A stretch of DNA of 64,000 bases from Anaerohalosphaera lusitana (GCF_002007645.1 NZ_CP019791.1:3774593-3838592), one strand, 5' to 3'; counted from the first letter of the stretch, positions 44,142 through 53,078 are shown. Notes: generated from the sequence alone by a model not told the origin. Translations and numbers: made by a program.

Positions 44142-44838
44142 TTGCCGATCCTTTCGTGTTTTCGACGCAGCCGCGGATTCCTGCTGCTGAGAAATGGACC
44201 ACGTGGTCGATGGTTCGTTCAAGGTCGAGCGCGGGCCAGTCGGTGTAGCCTGTCTCCGAGAGGAAAGTTTTCATCTGGAGTGCATAAACGAGCTGACCGA
44301 CTACCGACTGAATGCAGAAGTAGGAAACGTCCGTGCTAATCTGAGGAAAAACCCTTTTAAGGGCCTCATGAGCAGCATCTCTTACGGGACGCATGCCTTC
44401 GTCAATGCATAGTCCCGGAGGCAGTCTTTTTTCGTCCAATTCTCGCTGCATAAGCCTCATAAACATTCTGCCGCCTCCGTTTTCCAGAAGTGGGTCAATG
44501 AATACACGGCAGAAGGTTCTCAACAGTTCTTCAAGGGTAAATCCATGCTCACGTTTAAGCAGCCCTTCAAGAGCGGCGACTCTTACCTCTGTCAGGTTTC
44601 CTATAACACTTCTGAAAGCTTCGACGTAAAGATTCTGCTTCGAGCCAAAGTAGTAGTTTACGGATGCCACATTGCAGTCGGCTTCTTCGGTTATTGCACG
44701 GACAGAGCTTGCTCGAAAGCCTTTTTCGGCAAAATGTTGTCGGGCGATTTCAAGTATACGACAACGAGTGTCATCGTTGGACTGGTCAATTATTTCTGGT
44801 TTTCTTGCCAATTTGGAAACACCTACTTTCAAACACAT
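44134..44838 (-). CDS. TetR/AcrR-family repressor of the efflux operon (about 234 aa)
   Basis: The N-terminal HTH (ILEIARQHFAEKGFRASSVR followed by AITEEADCNVASVNYYFGSK) is typical TetR; the longer C-terminal domain with GGRMFMRLMQRE resembles the CecR/DUF1956 group. The start is uncertain: ATG 44838 directly follows an operator palindrome, whereas TTG 44811 (MARKPEIID) with AGTAGGTG upstream gives a more typical N-terminus; longer frames to 44886 run over the promoter. As first gene of the operon it should control itself, the pump genes and, by coupling, rnd. Confidence 0.9.
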   Translation of the reverse strand: MCLKVGVSKLARKPEIIDQSNDDTRCRILEIARQHFAEKGFRASSVRAITEEADCNVASVNYYFGSKQNLYVEAFRSVIGNLTEVRVAALEGLLKREHGFTLEELLRTFCRVFIDPLLENGGGRMFMRLMQRELDEKRLPPGLCIDEGMRPVRDAAHEALKRVFPQISTDVSYFCIQSVVGQLVYALQMKTFLSETGYTDWPALDLERTIDHVVHFSAAGIRGCVENTKGSAND

Positions 44839-44879
44839 GTTTAATACGAACATATTAAACGTTTGTTTGAGGGCGTCAA
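44839..44879 (-). promoter_or_regulatory. Promoter and palindromic operator of the tetR-efflux operon
   Basis: GTTTAAT (44839-44845) and ATTAAAC (44854-44860) form a 7-8-7 inverted repeat. On the minus strand TTGACG (44874-44879) and TAATAT (44852-44857) are 16 bp apart, so the operator covers the -10. A second TTGACT lies just upstream. This fits autorepression by the TetR protein. Confidence 0.75.
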
Positions 44880-45115
44880 GAGTCAACGTGAGCTTTTTTA
44901 CTAAATTTTTATAAAGTTATATCAGGCAAGTACTTAAAGCCGAACTCTGACAACAATTAAAAGACACCGCCTATCTGTATCTTTAGAAAAATATATAAAT
45001 AGCAAGAAAGTGTTAGTTAAAGATGAGATAGGCAAAGCAGAAGTTTGTCGGTGGGATTATTCTCTTAGCTGGTTTGGAGAAATTAACATTCTGGAATTTC
45101 GAAAGAGAATTGGCC

Positions 45116-46741
45116 ATGACTGGACGTGAGCGAGTAAAGGCAGCGATCAAGTGTGAAAAGACCGACAGGACGCCGTGGGTTCCTTTTGTGGGAAGCCATG
45201 CGGGAGCCCTTCTGGGGATCGGAGCGGACGAGTATCTCAAAAGCGCTGACATGATAGTAAAAGGAGCGGGTGAGGCAGTTAAACGGTATAAGCCGGACGG
45301 GCTGCCTGTGACGTTCGATCTGCAGATAGAGGCGGAGGTGCTCGGCTGCGGGCTGAAATGGGCCGAGGACAACCCCCCTGCCGTCGTGGACCATCCGCTT
45401 GGCAACGGGACCAAGCTGGAGCAGTTGAAGGTGCCGGGTGCCGGCGAAGGCAGGATCGGTGTTGTAATGGAGGCCGCGAGGCGGATACGAGAGGAGCATC
45501 CGGATGTTGCTGTGTACGGGCTGATCACGGGGCCGTTTACGCTGGCGCTGCATCTGCTGGGGACTGACATCTTCATGAAGATGTTTGATGATCGTGAGTA
45601 TGTGATGGAGCTGCTGGGGTTCTGCCGGGATGTGTGCAAGGCGATGAGCAGGTACTACGTTGAAGCGGGCTGTGATGTGATCGCGGTGGTGGATCCGATG
45701 ACCAGTCAGATCGGGCCGGACCAGTTTACCGAGTATGTGAGTCCGTTCGCGAAGGAAGTTTTTGACAATGTTCGGGAGCTGGGGGCGTTGAGTTCGTTCT
45801 TTGTCTGCGGGCATGCACAGCAGAACATCGAGGTGATGTGTGAGTGCGGGCCGGACAATGTTTCGATTGACGAGAATATACCGCTGGACTATGTGCGGGA
45901 CGAGTGCGTTAAGCGCGGGATCAGCTTTGGCGGCAATATGCAGTTGACGACGGTGCTGCTGCTGGGAAGTCCGCTGGATGCGCAGAAGAACGCGGTAGAG
46001 TGCATGGAGCTGGGCGGGGATAAAGGGTTCATACTCGCGCCTGGGTGTGATCTGCCTTATGCGACTCCGGCGGAGAACCTTGAGGCGGTTGTCGAAGTCG
46101 TCGAGGATGAGTACAAGCGGGACGTTGTCAAGACGATGGACGAAGAGGCGGCTGCGGGCGAGAAGCTGGATATGTCGCAGTACGGGCAGAGCGACAAGGT
46201 GATCGTGGACATTATCACGCTGGACTCGGAGGCGTGTGCGCCTTGCCAGTATATGGTGGACGCGGTGCGGAAGGTCGCGCCGGAATTTGACGGCCTTGTG
46301 GAATGGCGGGAGCATAAGATCAAGCAGAAAGATTCGCTGGTGCTGATGACGTCGCTTATGGTGCGGAACGTGCCGACGATATGTATCGACGGGAAGATCA
46401 CGTTCGTTTCGCGGATACCGCCTAAGAATGAGCTTATCGAGGCGATACAGAAGCGGATCAACGAGAAGATGCGGCGGAGACTCAGCCAGCGGCGAGCCAC
46501 GCTGAGCGTGGTTGGGAGCGACGACGAGAAGGCGCAGCAGGCGATGGAGAACGCAAAGCGGGCGGTCAAGGAGCTGGGCGCGGATGTGGATGTCGAACGG
46601 CTGAAGGATAAAGATTCGGTGCGCGATTACGGGGTCGGCAGTGACGGTGATGTGGCGGTTGTGCTTACGCGGCGGCAGGTAAAGGCGGCGGGCGAGGTGC
46701 CGGAGACGATCGTTATTAAGGAATGGCTGAAAGAGCTATGA
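45116..46741 (+). CDS. URO-D/MtaA-like methyltransferase fused to two thioredoxin-like domains (541 aa)
   Basis: ATG 45116 follows GAAAGAGA by 7 bases; an in-frame TTG at 45074 is weaker. Residues 1-345 form a uroporphyrinogen decarboxylase-superfamily barrel of the corrinoid methyltransferase (MtaA/MtbA/CmuA) type. The zinc-site region is altered: FVCGHAQQN supplies C231 and H233 where H-x-C-G is usual, with C311 in LAPGCDLP. Residues 360-445 are a thioredoxin fold with C374-A-P-C377 and a cis-Pro before T421 (VRNVPT); 460-541 is a second, Cys-free thioredoxin-like domain. It is coupled by ATGA overlap to a CobW-type GTPase. A redox-controlled methyl transfer or metal/cofactor handling role is inference; heme synthesis is unlikely. 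Confidence 0.8.
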   Translation: MTGRERVKAAIKCEKTDRTPWVPFVGSHAGALLGIGADEYLKSADMIVKGAGEAVKRYKPDGLPVTFDLQIEAEVLGCGLKWAEDNPPAVVDHPLGNGTKLEQLKVPGAGEGRIGVVMEAARRIREEHPDVAVYGLITGPFTLALHLLGTDIFMKMFDDREYVMELLGFCRDVCKAMSRYYVEAGCDVIAVVDPMTSQIGPDQFTEYVSPFAKEVFDNVRELGALSSFFVCGHAQQNIEVMCECGPDNVSIDENIPLDYVRDECVKRGISFGGNMQLTTVLLLGSPLDAQKNAVECMELGGDKGFILAPGCDLPYATPAENLEAVVEVVEDEYKRDVVKTMDEEAAAGEKLDMSQYGQSDKVIVDIITLDSEACAPCQYMVDAVRKVAPEFDGLVEWREHKIKQKDSLVLMTSLMVRNVPTICIDGKITFVSRIPPKNELIEAIQKRINEKMRRRLSQRRATLSVVGSDDEKAQQAMENAKRAVKELGADVDVERLKDKDSVRDYGVGSDGDVAVVLTRRQVKAAGEVPETIVIKEWLKEL

Positions 46742-47646
46742 GTGATCGGATAGACGTATACATCCTGACCGGGTATCTTGGTGCGGGCAAGACGACGGTG
46801 CTGAATCATCTGCTGGAGGACGGCGGATTGAAGGATCGAGAGGTCGCGCTGGTGATCAATGAGTTCGGCAAGGTCGGCGTGGACGGTTCGCGGGTGCGGG
46901 ATGGAGATTATGCAAAGTTCGAGATCAACAAGGGGAGCATATTCTGCATCTGCACGAAGACGGAGATGCTGAAGGCATTCACGGAGATCGCGGAGAATGC
47001 TCGGCCGGACGCGGTGATCGTGGAGGCGACGGGAATCGCGGAGGTGCGGGATTTTGAGAATATTCTGGCGGTGCCCGAGCTGCTGGCGAAATTCCAGGTG
47101 CGGGCTAACGTGTGTGTTGTGGATGCGCTGAACTACAGCAAGGTCGCGCCGCATCTGCGGGTGGTGAACGGGCAGGTAGGCCTTGCGGACGGGATCGTGA
47201 TAAACAAATGCGATTTGGTGAGCGATGAGGCTGTGGGGGTGGTGCGGAAGATCGTGAGTGGTGTGAACGGCCGGGCGAAGATCGTCACGGCAGAGCGGGG
47301 AAAGCTGCTGAGCGGGTTCGTGGACGGGCTGGTGCATGCGAAGACGGATGGTGAGGCGGTGGATGAGAGGCCTGCGGATGTTTATGCTGTTTCGTTTCGT
47401 GATGCGGGGAGGATGGATCGTGAGGCGTTTGAGAGGGTTACAGATGAGCTGGGTGAGAGATTGCTGAGGTTGAAGGGGAACATCGACTTTGGGGACGGGG
47501 CGGAGTATGTGGAGGTAGTTTACGATCAGGTGAGCCGGGAGAAGGCGTGCGGAAAGCTGGGGGCGGGGACGACGTTTACGGCGATAGGATGGAAGGTGGA
47601 CAAGGATGAGCTGCGGGGGATGTTTGAGGGGTGTGTGACGGGCTAA
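46738..47646 (+). CDS. CobW/COG0523-type G3E GTPase (302 aa)
   Basis: Walker A GYLGAGKTT (12-20), INEFGKVGVDG switch (40-50), VEATG (96-100, in the Walker B region) and NKCD (156-159) define a G3E P-loop GTPase. The metal-binding CxCC of the family is reduced to C70-I-C72-T. A smaller C-terminal CobW_C-like domain follows (about 220-300). Such proteins load metals or cofactors, or reactivate metalloenzymes, with GTP. The ATGA overlap with the methyltransferase-thioredoxin fusion indicates that the two work together, with this one probably inserting or protecting the partner's metal or corrinoid. Confidence 0.85.
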   Translation: MSDRIDVYILTGYLGAGKTTVLNHLLEDGGLKDREVALVINEFGKVGVDGSRVRDGDYAKFEINKGSIFCICTKTEMLKAFTEIAENARPDAVIVEATGIAEVRDFENILAVPELLAKFQVRANVCVVDALNYSKVAPHLRVVNGQVGLADGIVINKCDLVSDEAVGVVRKIVSGVNGRAKIVTAERGKLLSGFVDGLVHAKTDGEAVDERPADVYAVSFRDAGRMDREAFERVTDELGERLLRLKGNIDFGDGAEYVEVVYDQVSREKACGKLGAGTTFTAIGWKVDKDELRGMFEGCVTG

Positions 47647-47677
47647 TTCCGCCTACTTGCATTTTTTGGGCTCATCG

Positions 47678-47780
47678 CGGAATGATAGGGATTATTCATT
47701 TGAGCCTCCGTAGAATTTGACAGCCGCGCCTCCGACGAACTTTTTGGAGGGGCTTTCAGTGATTTTTTCGGTCCGGCTGC
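47678..47780 (+). repeat. Dispersed intergenic repeat, copy C
   Basis: It begins CGGAATGATAGGG, then GACAGCCGCGCCTCCGACGA and CTTTTTGGAGGGG as in copies A and B, and closes with CGGCTG (47774-47779) pairing with CAGCCG (47721-47726). CCTCC (47729-47733) pairs with GGAGG (47746-47750). The inner GGTCC/GGACC part has diverged. Confidence 0.7.
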
Positions 47781-47878
47781 GCATTTCCAGCTTATTTTCG
47801 GTCTTAGAGTTTGCTTAGTGCGAGTACTGACATTATAATCACTTACAGATTTCTTGAGGTTCTGAGGTTTTTAGCGAC

Positions 47879-49171
47879 ATGAGAATTTGCCTGCACTACG
47901 GTGAAGGTGAGGTAAGGGTCGATATTCCTGAGGAGAATTTGCAGGATGTGATTCGGCCCTGGAGCGCTGGAGGTGAAGGCAACTGCCTGGCGATGGCGGA
48001 GAGAATGCTCGGGAGAGTGGAGGGGGAGAATTTTTCTGAATCCGTAGCGGGGCGGAATGTTTGTGTTCTGATTGCGGACGGCACGCGGGATTTTCCATTG
48101 GATGATGTTTTGCCGGGACTGGTGCATCTGCTGATGGGGGCGGAGAGGGTGAGCTTCGGGATCGCGACGGGGACGCACGATGCGGATACGGAGGCGAACG
48201 GTCGAATCATCGAACAGATCAGGCGGATAGCAGAGCGGGAGGGTCTGGTGCATTACGATATTTTCGTGCATGACTGCGAGGGGGCGGAGTTTGCGGAGCT
48301 GGGGGTGACGAGTCGGGGGACGCCGGTGCGGGTGAACGAGAAGGTTCTGGGGGCGGATGTTTATGTTGTGCTGTCGGATGTCAAGCCGCACTATTTCGGG
48401 GGGTATTCGAATCCGGTTAAGTATTTTCTGCCGGGGATGTGCGCGTATGAGACGGTGGAGAAGAATCATGCGCTGGCGCTGGATGAGCTGTCGACGTTCT
48501 GTGTGCATCCGTGGTGCGGGGACGAAGGCAGGCGGGGTAATCCTTTGGCGCGCGATCAGTTGGAGGGGATGGAGATGATCGTGGGCGGGCGCGAGGTGTG
48601 GGCGGTTGCGATTGTCAGCAGCGGCGGAAAGGCGCTGTGGGGGGAGTTCGGGCTGGCGGAGGAAGTTAGTCGGGAGGCGTTCGAGGTGAGTGATGAGCGG
48701 AACGTGCGGGAGGTGGGCAAGGCGGATCGGCTGATCGTGTCGCCGGGCGGGCTGCCGAACGATGTGGATCTGTATATTTCGCAGCGGGCGCTGGAGCTGA
48801 CGGGGCAGGCTGTACGGGACGGGGGCGAGGTGCTGTTCGTGTCAGCGTGTCCGGGCGGAGTGGGGGCGGAGCGGACGCGGGCGAATTTTTACGACAGGTT
48901 GACGCAGCCGCTGGAGGATGTGCTGGCGAGCATCGACGAGGAGTATGTGCTTTTTGCGCACAAGCCTTACAAGTTCGCTCAGATGATAAGGCGGCTGAGG
49001 AAGCTGTGGGTTTATTCGGAGATGGATGATGAGACGATACGCCGGGCGCACATGGAGCCTGCGGGGGATGTGCAGAAGGTGGTGGACGAGTGGATACGGC
49101 AGGAGCCGGGGTGCAGGATAACTGTTGTGGACGGGGCGAATAAACTTGCGCTGCGTGCAGTGGAAGATTGA
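47879..49171 (+). CDS. LarA-family nickel-pincer racemase/epimerase (430 aa)
   Basis: The active-site pattern of lactate racemase is kept: DGTRDFP (D67, T69, R70), GTHDADT (H100), HYFGGYSNPVKYFLPG with H171 and K181 (the lysine that holds the nickel-pincer nucleotide), and NHAL (H197). The protein inverts an alpha-hydroxy acid centre. LarB, LarC and LarE, which make the cofactor, are not in the window. Many LarA relatives act on substrates other than lactate, and the GTHDADT and DGTRDFP variants suggest so here. It follows repeat copy C, with no operon partner. Ribosome site weak. Confidence 0.88.
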   Translation: MRICLHYGEGEVRVDIPEENLQDVIRPWSAGGEGNCLAMAERMLGRVEGENFSESVAGRNVCVLIADGTRDFPLDDVLPGLVHLLMGAERVSFGIATGTHDADTEANGRIIEQIRRIAEREGLVHYDIFVHDCEGAEFAELGVTSRGTPVRVNEKVLGADVYVVLSDVKPHYFGGYSNPVKYFLPGMCAYETVEKNHALALDELSTFCVHPWCGDEGRRGNPLARDQLEGMEMIVGGREVWAVAIVSSGGKALWGEFGLAEEVSREAFEVSDERNVREVGKADRLIVSPGGLPNDVDLYISQRALELTGQAVRDGGEVLFVSACPGGVGAERTRANFYDRLTQPLEDVLASIDEEYVLFAHKPYKFAQMIRRLRKLWVYSEMDDETIRRAHMEPAGDVQKVVDEWIRQEPGCRITVVDGANKLALRAVED

Positions 49172-49240
49172 GGGACAGCGCTAAAGTTACAACGCTTGCT
49201 CGAAGCTGTTTCGCAGGCAGTTCGAAAAATCATGCAGGCT

Positions 49241-50509
49241 TTAGAAGATGTTCAGCAGGCCCTTGTCTTCGAGCTCTTCGACCTTTTCGGCTGCGACATC
49301 GCTGCCTTTATCGGCAGCCTTTTTGTACCAGGCGAGAGCTTTTTCTTTATCCTGCTCGACGCCTTCGCCTTTGAGGTACATTTGAGCGAGGTCGAGGATG
49401 GCGGTGAGATTTCCTGCCTGTGCGGCTTTGCGGACCCACTCGACGGCCTTGTCCTTGTCCTGCATGAACGGAGAATCGCTGCGATATATTTCAGCCAGAG
49501 CAAGCATGGCCTTGACCAGTCCGTCATTTGCGGGCGGGAGGAGCAGGTTTGCGGCCTTTTCGAGGTCCTTGCCGACCGTGTCACCGTTTAGGTACTTGAG
49601 ACCGAGTAGCTGCATGGCGCGGAGATTTCCGCCCTGAGCAGCTTTTTCCAGCCATTTAACCGCTTTTTCGGGATCCAGGGCGACACCCTCGCCGTTATCG
49701 AACATTAGCCCCAACTGCAGCATTGCGTCTGAATTGCCTTGCTTGGCGGCCTTGCTGAACCATTCAACGGCGGCATCGATGTCCCTGGGCATTCCGCGGC
49801 CTTCGCGGGCAAGGGTTCCGAGGGAGTACATGGCGTCGGAATTCCCTTCGTCTGCAGCGGCTTCGTACCATTTTACTGCCTTGTCGATGTCCTGGTCCGT
49901 GCCGACGCCCTCTTCGTACATGGTGGCGAGATAGTACATGGCGGAGATATCGCCGGCTTCGGCGGCTTTCTGGAACCAGTGATAGGTCTGTTCGTCGCTT
50001 TGCTGGACGCCGGTGCCGTTTTTGTACATGTCGCCAAGCCAGTACATAGCGTGGGGTTCGCCTGCGCGGGCAGCCTTTTTGTACCAGCGGACAGCCTCGG
50101 GCAGGTTGACCGCAACGCCCTTGCCGCGGTGGTAGAGTTCACCGAGATAGAACATCGCGTTGGCATCGTCCTTTTCGGCGGCCTTTTGCAGCCAGTAGAT
50201 TGTTCTGTAGGGGTCAGGCCGGACGGGATCGCCCTTCTGATACATGAACGCCAGAGCGATCATCGCCTCTACGTGTCCCTTGTCGGCGGCCTTCTTGAAC
50301 CACTCGTGTGCCTTGTCCAGATCTTTCTCGACGCCGTCATCGCCTTCCTGGTACATATAGCCGAGTACGAACATCGAGTCGGGGTCGCCCTCGTTTGCGG
50401 ATTCTATGACGCGTTTGACGACGGGGCCCGGTTCATCGAATGCCTGTGATATGCTTACAATAGCCGTGACGGTAATCAAAGCTACCAAGAGGAGTCGATC
50501 CAATCTCAT
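49241..50509 (-). CDS. Secreted Sel1-repeat protein (422 aa)
   Basis: ATG 50509 has GGAGGTG on its strand; the upstream in-frame Met codons lack it. A signal peptide (residues 1-22, LLLVALITVTAIVSISQA) leads to about ten Sel1 repeats of 36 residues, typified by A-x-x-W-x-x-K-A-A-x-x-G-x-x-x-A-M, running to the C-terminus. It probably acts as a periplasmic scaffold. It is the second such protein in the window; the repeats are more regular than in the one at 34263-36116. Confidence 0.9.
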   Translation of the reverse strand: MRLDRLLLVALITVTAIVSISQAFDEPGPVVKRVIESANEGDPDSMFVLGYMYQEGDDGVEKDLDKAHEWFKKAADKGHVEAMIALAFMYQKGDPVRPDPYRTIYWLQKAAEKDDANAMFYLGELYHRGKGVAVNLPEAVRWYKKAARAGEPHAMYWLGDMYKNGTGVQQSDEQTYHWFQKAAEAGDISAMYYLATMYEEGVGTDQDIDKAVKWYEAAADEGNSDAMYSLGTLAREGRGMPRDIDAAVEWFSKAAKQGNSDAMLQLGLMFDNGEGVALDPEKAVKWLEKAAQGGNLRAMQLLGLKYLNGDTVGKDLEKAANLLLPPANDGLVKAMLALAEIYRSDSPFMQDKDKAVEWVRKAAQAGNLTAILDLAQMYLKGEGVEQDKEKALAWYKKAADKGSDVAAEKVEELEDKGLLNIF

Positions 50510-51086
50510 TTTAACACCTCCTGTCTCCATGAGTAATCCCCTATTAAAGTATAACCTATGCTGCATGATCTCCAAAAAGCTTTCTTAATATATGTTAGAA
50601 TTAACGGCTAAATTGTTCATTTATTCTGCGATTTCCCGGCAATCGTGGCGCAGAGACCCCGCACCTCTAAGTGTTTTTCGGCATCGGAATGAGCTATATG
50701 ATGCTCAACTAAAACCCCAAAAACCTTCTGCCCCTTAAGTCAGCGGGGCATGTTACATATCTTTTATCGACGTTTCAAGTGATCGGGCTTGAAAATTGGT
50801 GGCGATATATTCAATCAGCAGCAAGGTCACTCTGGGCATTCATTATGCACCGGAATGCGGGCGAGGAAGTTTAGGGGAAGGACCGGTAAAATGCGGTTTT
50901 TTGATACCGGCAGTGAATTTATGTGAAATTTCTGGAAATTCGTTCGGATTTTGTTAGGGTTTTTGTATGGGTCTGGCCGATAGAGTCAGGTGTGGCAGAA
51001 ATTATCAATGGCCTGCGGCCCGAGGTGGCATGGAAACGGGTCGTTAGACGGAGCGAATTTGATGTTCAAGGATTTGAGGTTTAGAA
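50510..51086. other. Intergenic region with short palindromes, no gene
   Basis: No gene is supported. AATTTC-TG-GAAATT (50927-50940) is a perfect palindrome and CCGGTA/TACCGG (near 50884-50910) an inverted pair; either could be a regulatory site for the lexA region. A short GC hairpin-like stretch lies at about 50732-50750. Confidence 0.5.
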
Positions 51087-51587
51087 ATGTACACTAACAG
51101 GTTTGATCCGAAAAGGGATGTTCCTTTATGCAGCTTTGGGCCTGGCGGTGATTACGTCTCGGAGTGGCCGGAGCGCAGGGAAGCCGGACGAAGCAGTGAT
51201 CGGACTTCGCTGGGCGGTATTCTTTCTGCACTGGCGGAAATAATCGGCGGAGTGCTCAACCCGGAGATGCTGTCGGAGATGGAAGCCGAGGTAAGAGCTG
51301 AAACGAAGGCACTGGAGAGAATAGCGGAATTAAGGATCGCACGTGAAGAAGAGAAACGAAACGCAAGGCGTGACGCCGAGGCAGATGGAAGTGCTCAAGC
51401 TGATATGGGAATTCGAAAACAGCCAATGCTATTTGCCGACGATCGCAGAGGTGTCGAAGAGCATGGGCGTAAGTCGTACGACCGCATACGAGCATATCGC
51501 CGCAGCTCGCGAAAAAGGTTTAATTGCGAGCGCAGACGGCAAGGCACGCTCTTTGAGCTTGACAAAAAAGGCCAGAACGCTGCTTAA
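51087..51587 (+). CDS. Hypothetical protein overlapping lexA (166 aa)
   Basis: ATG 51087 has a modest GAGG upstream. The first ~85 residues look protein-like (GGILSALAEIIGGVLNPEML, then a helical AEVRAETKALERIAELRIA) and do not overlap anything. The last 81 codons lie in another frame inside lexA and are Arg-rich, so the true end might differ. The gene may be a small helical protein upstream of and co-transcribed with lexA. Function unknown. Confidence 0.5.
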   Translation: MYTNRFDPKRDVPLCSFGPGGDYVSEWPERREAGRSSDRTSLGGILSALAEIIGGVLNPEMLSEMEAEVRAETKALERIAELRIAREEEKRNARRDAEADGSAQADMGIRKQPMLFADDRRGVEEHGRKSYDRIRAYRRSSRKRFNCERRRQGTLFELDKKGQNAA

Positions 51588-52008
51588 AAAGGCGGGCGTT
51601 TACTCGGAAAAACAAAGCAGAGGAACGGATGAGGAGGCCGGTGTGCCGCTGGTGGGCCTTGTGGCTGCGGGGGCGCCGATCGAAGCGATAGAAAACGTCG
51701 AACGGATGTCGCTGGGGTCGATGTTCGGTCAGCGGGACGATGTTTTCGCGCTGGAGGTGCAGGGTGACAGTATGATCGAGGACGGTATATTCGACGGGGA
51801 TCTGGTGATCTGCAAGACAAGCTCGACGGCGGAGAACGGGCAGTTAGTGATCGCTATTGTTGAGGGGGACAGTGCTACGCTGAAGCGATTTTATAGAGAG
51901 AAGAACAGGATCAGGCTGGAGCCTGCGAATGCGGCCTATGAGCCAATATATACGGATGACTGCAGGATAGAGGCGAGGGTGCTTGGGCTGGTCAGGAGGA
52001 TGGATTAG
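51343..52008 (+). CDS. lexA: LexA-family SOS repressor (221 aa)
   Basis: The GTG start at 51343 has AAGG near 51331 upstream; the protein then opens with the LexA-type TPRQMEVLKLIWEF. A winged HTH (residues 10-75) precedes the S24 peptidase domain with the self-cleavage site AAG (A109-G110), the nucleophile S143 in GDSMIEDG and the general-base lysine K181 in GDSATLKRF. RecA-stimulated self-cleavage should release the SOS genes. The operator type of this lineage is unknown to me and none was assigned. It overlaps the upstream frame by 245 bp. Confidence 0.9.
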   Translation: MKKRNETQGVTPRQMEVLKLIWEFENSQCYLPTIAEVSKSMGVSRTTAYEHIAAAREKGLIASADGKARSLSLTKKARTLLKKAGVYSEKQSRGTDEEAGVPLVGLVAAGAPIEAIENVERMSLGSMFGQRDDVFALEVQGDSMIEDGIFDGDLVICKTSSTAENGQLVIAIVEGDSATLKRFYREKNRIRLEPANAAYEPIYTDDCRIEARVLGLVRRMD

Positions 52009-52093
52009 GTCATCGGCAGACTTGCCTGAGGGGAAGAGCGGAAAGATATGTCGGTGGGCAGAGTTGGATTTTATGCATTGCTGGGGGCGGATA

Positions 52094-52945
52094 TTACGAG
52101 ATGAATCTTAGCTGTTCAGGACGTACATCGGGGGTTGACGTTGCAATACGGCGGATCCAGTTATCCCAGATATCGATATATCTGCTGCCGGAATGGAGGA
52201 AGCCTTCGTTGTGGCTGCCGTAGATCCGGGCGAACTCTTTAGGTTCGTGGGCGATGTCGTGGAGTTTGAGGCCCATTTCGTAAGGGACGACTTTGTCGGC
52301 CTTGCTGTGCATTATGAGAAGCGGGCAATCTATTCGACGTATGTAATCGGCTGTAGGATAGCGATATTCGGCAAAAAGTTTTACGGGCATGAAGGGGTAG
52401 TAGTGCTTTCCGATTTCTATGTAGGATGTGAAGGCGCTTTCGACGACCAGGCCGGCGGGATGGACACTGGAAGCGAGTTGAGCCGCGATACAGCCGCCGA
52501 GCGAACGGCCGAACAAAATGATCGAGTTTTCGGGTATTCCTTTTATGCGGGTGAGCCAGTTCCAGGCTGAGCGAGCGTCATCATAGGTGCCCTGCTCGGT
52601 CGGAGAGCCCTGACTGAGGCCGTAACCCTGGTAGTCGAACAGCATGCAGTTGATGCCAAGGTCGTGAAATATCTTTACGGTGTCGAGGCGATGGGAAATG
52701 TTGCCTGCGTTGGCGTGACAGAGCAGGACGGTAAGCCGGGCATTTACGGCGGGGACAAACCATGCAGAGAGCTTGCAGCCGGCGGTCGAATTAAGGGTAA
52801 CATTCTCGAATGCAAGCCCGATATCGGAGGGATCGTAAAGAACTGTCCGCTTTGGCTGATAGAGCAGGGACGGCTGTATGAAGTAGATGGTCCACCCGAT
52901 GATCGAATAGGCCAGCAAAATAATAAGCGGCAGCAGCCAAATCAT
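52094..52945 (-). CDS. Membrane-anchored alpha/beta hydrolase (283 aa)
   Basis: The start at ATG 52945 gives one N-terminal TM (residues 2-22) followed by a hydrolase fold: oxyanion region HANAGNISHR, nucleophile elbow LFGRSLGG, acid in HSKADKVVP and base in GSHNEGF. This belongs to the BEM46/YqkD-like (PF12146-type serine aminopeptidase/hydrolase) group. It would act at the membrane surface on esters or acyl groups. It is divergent from ispG. The specific substrate is unknown. Confidence 0.85.
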   Translation of the reverse strand: MIWLLPLIILLAYSIIGWTIYFIQPSLLYQPKRTVLYDPSDIGLAFENVTLNSTAGCKLSAWFVPAVNARLTVLLCHANAGNISHRLDTVKIFHDLGINCMLFDYQGYGLSQGSPTEQGTYDDARSAWNWLTRIKGIPENSIILFGRSLGGCIAAQLASSVHPAGLVVESAFTSYIEIGKHYYPFMPVKLFAEYRYPTADYIRRIDCPLLIMHSKADKVVPYEMGLKLHDIAHEPKEFARIYGSHNEGFLHSGSRYIDIWDNWIRRIATSTPDVRPEQLRFIS

Positions 52946-53078
52946 TGATGTGCCCCCAGTGTGATAAATACAATCTAAGATTGCCAACAAACCAAACTAT
53001 GAGTCCAAGATGACGGCTTATCAAGGTGCTTATTCATTTTAGTTTGCCGGGATGGTAAAGACAAGCTATAATCGGGTT

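Noticed and set aside
45116-46150. hemE (uroporphyrinogen decarboxylase of heme synthesis)
   Set aside because: The Cys/His zinc-like site and thioredoxin fusion fit the methyltransferase branch; no other heme genes are nearby.
45083-46315. 410-codon minus-strand frame opposite the URO-D fusion
   Set aside because: Arg/His/Leu-rich shadow; the plus strand encodes recognisable domains with a ribosome site.
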